Of a stretch of 52,650 bases of DNA, positions 46,056-52,650 are shown in pieces. The position numbers and the translations under genes were made by a program. Location of the stretch: the NCBI GenBank assembly GCA_902826225.1, contig CADEED010000007.1, positions 1 to 52,650 on the forward strand, written 5' to 3'. This stretch comes from an uncultured Pseudomonadota bacterium. Its GTDB lineage: Bacteria; Pseudomonadota; Gammaproteobacteria; Steroidobacterales; Steroidobacteraceae. The notes under the pieces are model-generated. The model had not been told where the DNA came from and did not search any database. It was given only the letters and a program-made list of their open reading frames with translations. The number at the start of each line of letters is the position of its first letter. Positions within the stretch are counted from its first letter, which is position 1.

Positions 46056-46160
46056 AGGCGGAATCTCACGTTTTTGTTAGAGGGTGTCGGAACAATCCGA
46101 CGTCGCGATCGACGCACGTCGGCCATCGGCGAGCGCCGACGGGCGCGCGCCGCGCCGATC

Positions 46161-47654
46161 CTAAAGTGGCGCGAATTCGAGGCGCTGAAGGCTGGGCTTT
46201 GTTGTAGGAGCGAGGAGCAGCGTGACTTTCAAGGTCCCGCGCTCGCAGTCGAAGATCACCGTCGCCGAGAGCGCATGATCCGCGACCGGGGGTTGTTTGG
46301 AGAGGCAGGCGCCGATTTTCCGGCGGAGCTCGGCGAGCTCGCCATTGCGCAGGGTGGCGCTCCGGTCGAGCAGCAGGTTTTCCGCGAGCGCCGCGGCTTC
46401 CCCCGAGACATCTCCCGCCTCGTAGATGCGCAGCGCCGCCGCCGCCATGGCCCTCACCGCCGGGCTGACGGGCGCCGCGCGCACTGGAAACTTCTCCGAG
46501 CGCACGAGCTGCATGGCGGCGGTCCGCACGGCGATCGCCGCCGGCGCATAGGTGCGGTTCGCAAACGCGAAGATGCCGATGCCGCGATCGGGCAGGAACA
46601 GCACATTGCTGCCGAAGCCGGGCAGGCCGCCCGAATGGCCGAAGTGCACGCCGAGCACGCAGTCGTGGAATGTGACGATGCCGAAGCCGTAGGCGACCGA
46701 GCGCGCGCACCCGCCCGAGTCCGCGGAAGGAATCGTCGTGGCGAAATTCTGCGGCCGCGAGATCTCGCGCACGCTCGCGCGCGACAGGATTCCATCCTCG
46801 CGACCATCGCGTGCGGGCCAGGCGGCGAGCACCCACGCGACGTACTTCGCGTAATCACTGGCGCTCGTGGCGACCCCACCCATCGCGCCGTACTCGCCGG
46901 GGCCCAACATCGGCTCCGTGCGCCATTCGTTCTCTTCCCAGCGGTAACCGAGCGCGAGTCGCGCCCTGGGTACGCGCGCGATGTCGTAGACGGTCGCGCG
47001 CATCCCGAGCGGCGCGAAGAGCGAATCCGTCACGTACTTCGAGTAGTTCACGCGGGCGCGATTCGTGACCACGCGGCCGACGAGCGCGTAGCCGAAGTTC
47101 GAATACTCGTACGCCGTGCCCGGTGCGCGCGACATCGGCACGCCGGCGGCGACGAATCGCGAGAACTCGTCGGGCGGCTCGGCGAGATGGCGATCGCCCC
47201 AGGGATCGTCCGTGACGAATCCGCCGGCGTGCGAGAGCAGGTCGCGCACGCGGATCTTCGGGCTGTCGCTCGTCGGGTATTTCAGCCCGGCGAGTTCGGG
47301 GACGTAGCGCTCGGCGGCCGCATCGAGTTCGAGTTTGCCTTCATCACGCAACTTCAGCGCGGCGAGCGCGACGAGTTGTTTGGACATCGAGGCGATGCGG
47401 AAGACGGAGTCGGCGTCGACCGGGGTCTTCGCCGTCGTGTCCTGCACGCCGTAGGACCGGACGCGGACGAGCCTCCCATCGGCGACGACGCCATACACCA
47501 CGCCGGGGACGTGGTTGTCGCTCATGAATTTTTCGAAGACCGGGTCGAGCGCGGCGAGAACCTGTTCGCGCTCGGTGGGCGTGGCCGAGAACGCCGCGGG
47601 TGCGGCGAGCAGTGCGGCGGTGAGGAGGAAGGGAACAGGTCCATTTTTTCGCAT
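46161..47654 (-). CDS. Secreted serine hydrolase (class C beta-lactamase/esterase family)
   Basis: 497 residues from the ATG at 47652-47654 (GTG at 47663 is an alternative). Signal peptide ends near AAFSA. Catalytic motifs: Ser89 in SMSK (SxxK), Tyr in YEYSNFGYALVGRV (YxN), and HSGG in FGHSGGLPGFGSN as the third element. These serine hydrolases include class C beta-lactamases, DD-peptidases and esterases; the HSGG form is common in the non-lactamase members. A C-terminal region of about 120 residues follows the catalytic domain. The Lrp regulator gene lies 40 bp upstream on the same strand. Confidence 0.9.
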   Translation of the reverse strand: MRKNGPVPFLLTAALLAAPAAFSATPTEREQVLAALDPVFEKFMSDNHVPGVVYGVVADGRLVRVRSYGVQDTTAKTPVDADSVFRIASMSKQLVALAALKLRDEGKLELDAAAERYVPELAGLKYPTSDSPKIRVRDLLSHAGGFVTDDPWGDRHLAEPPDEFSRFVAAGVPMSRAPGTAYEYSNFGYALVGRVVTNRARVNYSKYVTDSLFAPLGMRATVYDIARVPRARLALGYRWEENEWRTEPMLGPGEYGAMGGVATSASDYAKYVAWVLAAWPARDGREDGILSRASVREISRPQNFATTIPSADSGGCARSVAYGFGIVTFHDCVLGVHFGHSGGLPGFGSNVLFLPDRGIGIFAFANRTYAPAAIAVRTAAMQLVRSEKFPVRAAPVSPAVRAMAAAALRIYEAGDVSGEAAALAENLLLDRSATLRNGELAELRRKIGACLSKQPPVADHALSATVIFDCERGTLKVTLLLAPTTKPSLQRLEFAPL

Positions 47655-47694
47655 GGGGGTCACCGTATGCGCAGGTACTTTCGCGGGCGAATCA

Positions 47695-48159
47695 TCAAGG
47701 CAGGGGCGGCGTCGAACGGTGGAAGACGGGCTTGATCGCGAGGCCGGACTGGATGCGCGACACGCCGGGGATGCGCGTGAGCACGTCGAGCATGAAGCGC
47801 TGGTAGCTCGGCAGATCCGGGACCACGATGCGCAGCACGTAGTCGGCCTCGCCGGTCATCAGGTAGCAGCTCATGACCTCGGGGACTTCAGCGATGCGGC
47901 GCTCGAAGACTTTGAGGGTCTCTTCGACCTGACGCTCCAGCGTGACCCAGACGTACATCGTGATGCCGAAGCCGAGCTTCTGTTCGTCGAACTGGGCGCC
48001 ATAGCCCGTGATGTATCCGTCGTTCTCCAGCCGCCGGATCCGCCGCAGCGTCGGGGTCAGTGAGAGGCCGATTTTCTCGGCCAGGTCACGCCAGCTGATT
48101 CGCCCATCCCTTGACAGGATTTGCATGATTTTTGCGTCAACTTTGTCTGGCTTTTGCAT
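47695..48159 (-). CDS. Lrp/AsnC-family transcriptional regulator
   Basis: 154 residues. N-terminal helix-turn-helix (VDAKIMQILSRDGRISWRDLAEKIGLSLTPTLRRIRRLENDGYI split over 7-50) and C-terminal RAM domain (VMSCYLMTGEADYVLRIVV; GVSRIQSGLAIKPV). Lrp/AsnC regulators sense amino acids and often control adjacent genes. It is divergent from metF with a 141-bp gap, so it could regulate metF-metH or the serine hydrolase that follows; the ligand is unknown. Confidence 0.93.
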   Translation of the reverse strand: MQKPDKVDAKIMQILSRDGRISWRDLAEKIGLSLTPTLRRIRRLENDGYITGYGAQFDEQKLGFGITMYVWVTLERQVEETLKVFERRIAEVPEVMSCYLMTGEADYVLRIVVPDLPSYQRFMLDVLTRIPGVSRIQSGLAIKPVFHRSTPPLP

Positions 48160-48300
48160 CCGTTGCCCTACGACCCACCGCTTTATGGTGCAAACATGCT
48201 AAATCGGGATGGCAGGAGTCAAGAAATGGCATCAACGCGCTCCGCCGACTGCGGTAGATTTGCGCAACTTTCGTCCAAGCACCTGAGTGTGAAGCCTTTA

Positions 48301-49178
48301 ATGTCCCGCCAGCCGACCGTCAACGTGTCCTTCGAGTTCTTCCCGCCTGCCGACGAGGCGATGGAGAAAACGCTCTGGGAGTCGATCCGCTATCTCGAGC
48401 CGCTGAACCCACGGTTCGTGTCCGTGACCTATGGCGCCGACGGCAGTACCCGCGAGCGCACGCACAACGTCGTGTCGCGTGTTCAGCGCGAGACTTCGCT
48501 CACCTGCGTGCCGCACCTCACCTGCATCGGCGCGAGCCAGGGCGAAGTGCTCGACGTCGCGCGCAAATACTGGGACGAGGGGATCCGCCACATCGTCGCG
48601 CTGCGCGGTGACGCGCCGGCCGGCACCGTCAAGTACGAACCGCGCGCGGACGGTTTTGCCTATGCGGCGGATCTCGTCAAGGGACTCAAGACCGTCGGCG
48701 ACTTCGAGATCTCCGTGGCCGCGTACCCGGAGAAGCATCCCGAGGCGCACACGTTTGATGCGGACGTCGACAACCTCAAACGCAAGATCGACGCGGGCGC
48801 GACTCGCGCCATCACGCAGTTCTTCTACGAGACCGATCACTTCCTCCGGTTCCGCGACGCGGCCGCTGCGCGCGGCATCCTGGCGCCGCTCGTGCCGGGC
48901 ATCCTGCCCATCACGCGCTTTCCGCAGATCACGCGGTTCGCGAAGCGCTGCGGCGCCTCGATCCCGGAATGGCTCGAGCAGCGGTTCGAAGGTCTCGACG
49001 AAAACCCCGACACGCGCAAGCTCATCGCGGCCGCGGTCGCCATCGAGCAGGTGCATTCACTGCAGCGCCACGGCGTCGACCAGTTTCACTTCTACACGCT
49101 GAATCGTGCCGAGCTGACTTACGCCATCTGCCACGCACTCGGCGTGCGCCCGGGCGCGGCGGCGGCGCGCAAGTCGGC

Positions 49179-49182
<4 letters not shown>
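48301..49182 (+). CDS. metF: Methylenetetrahydrofolate reductase
   Basis: 293 residues starting [16 protein letters not shown], the canonical MetF beginning; the longer open frame upstream has no family similarity. Motifs: [36 protein letters not shown] and [16 protein letters not shown]. It reduces 5,10-methylene-THF to 5-methyl-THF using FAD and NADH. The stop overlaps the metH ATG (ATGA), so donor synthesis and use are coupled. The 141 bp upstream show no SAM, SAH or cobalamin riboswitch that I can recognise; control may come from the divergent Lrp-type gene. Confidence 0.95.

Positions 49183-52650
<3,468 letters not shown>

Noticed and set aside
48160..48300. SAM, SAH or cobalamin riboswitch before metF
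   Set aside because: No conserved core or long pairing element could be recognised in the 141-bp gap.

Overview
The window is high-GC, gene-dense DNA from a Gram-negative proteobacterium. Outer-membrane barrels, lipoproteins, a TonB/ExbBD-type motor, an LpxH-like hydrolase and cobalamin-dependent MetH all fit this. The mix of proteins resembles Gammaproteobacteria of the Steroidobacter/Nevskia/Woeseia kind; that is an impression from family content, not a placement. I saw no tRNA, rRNA, CRISPR array, prophage or intact insertion sequence.

Layout. 1-1928: the tail of an AAA/ABC-type ATPase, then a GH88/GH105-like glycoside hydrolase. 1946-2004: a near-perfect 59-bp hairpin between converging genes. 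2006-13987: two divergent transcription units sharing a ~310-bp control region. The minus unit encodes a 943-residue lipoprotein built like hydrazine synthase alpha (beta-propeller plus two CxxCH haem sites), two outer-membrane barrel proteins (one with an SH3-like domain), a TlpA-type thioredoxin, a DUF4266 lipoprotein and a DUF3570 barrel. The plus unit encodes a mono-haem secreted protein, a di-haem LamG lipoprotein and a Tat-exported DUF1501-like protein. Together they look like an uncharacterised cell-envelope redox or surface system.

14266-24729: a tightly coupled operon with a thioredoxin-like protein, a coiled-coil secreted protein, two large periplasmic TPR proteins, a small Pro/Ala-rich protein, one TolQ/ExbB, two different TolR/ExbD and a TonB-like protein with an AgmX/PglI-type C-terminus. 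One TolQ plus two TolR plus an AgmX-like protein and TPR proteins recalls the Agl/Glt machinery of Myxococcus.

24757-24963 is a 207-bp MITE-like inverted-repeat element. 25071-26552 is an ECF41 (SigJ-type) sigma factor with an AhpD-like partner; both genes carry a perfect TGTCACA-N16-CGTC promoter, and the sigma-factor mRNA would be nearly leaderless.

26539-42179 is mostly housekeeping or accessory: NhaA, a CPA2 antiporter, an EamA transporter, PEP carboxylase, DUF962, an MsbA-like ABC exporter, DUF1428, a response regulator with a degenerate receiver, an LpxH-like hydrolase, a DsbC-like protein, a GT4 glycosyltransferase, PhzF and a Cys/Met-metabolism PLP enzyme. A fragment of a WecB/TagA/CpsF glycosyltransferase lies at about 38577-38790.

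42226-45930 is a kaiC-kaiB-kaiB-hybrid histidine kinase operon, a KaiA-less timing or stress module. The window ends with a serine hydrolase, an Lrp/AsnC regulator, metF and most of metH (cut by the window end), which together make and use methyl-tetrahydrofolate for methionine synthesis.
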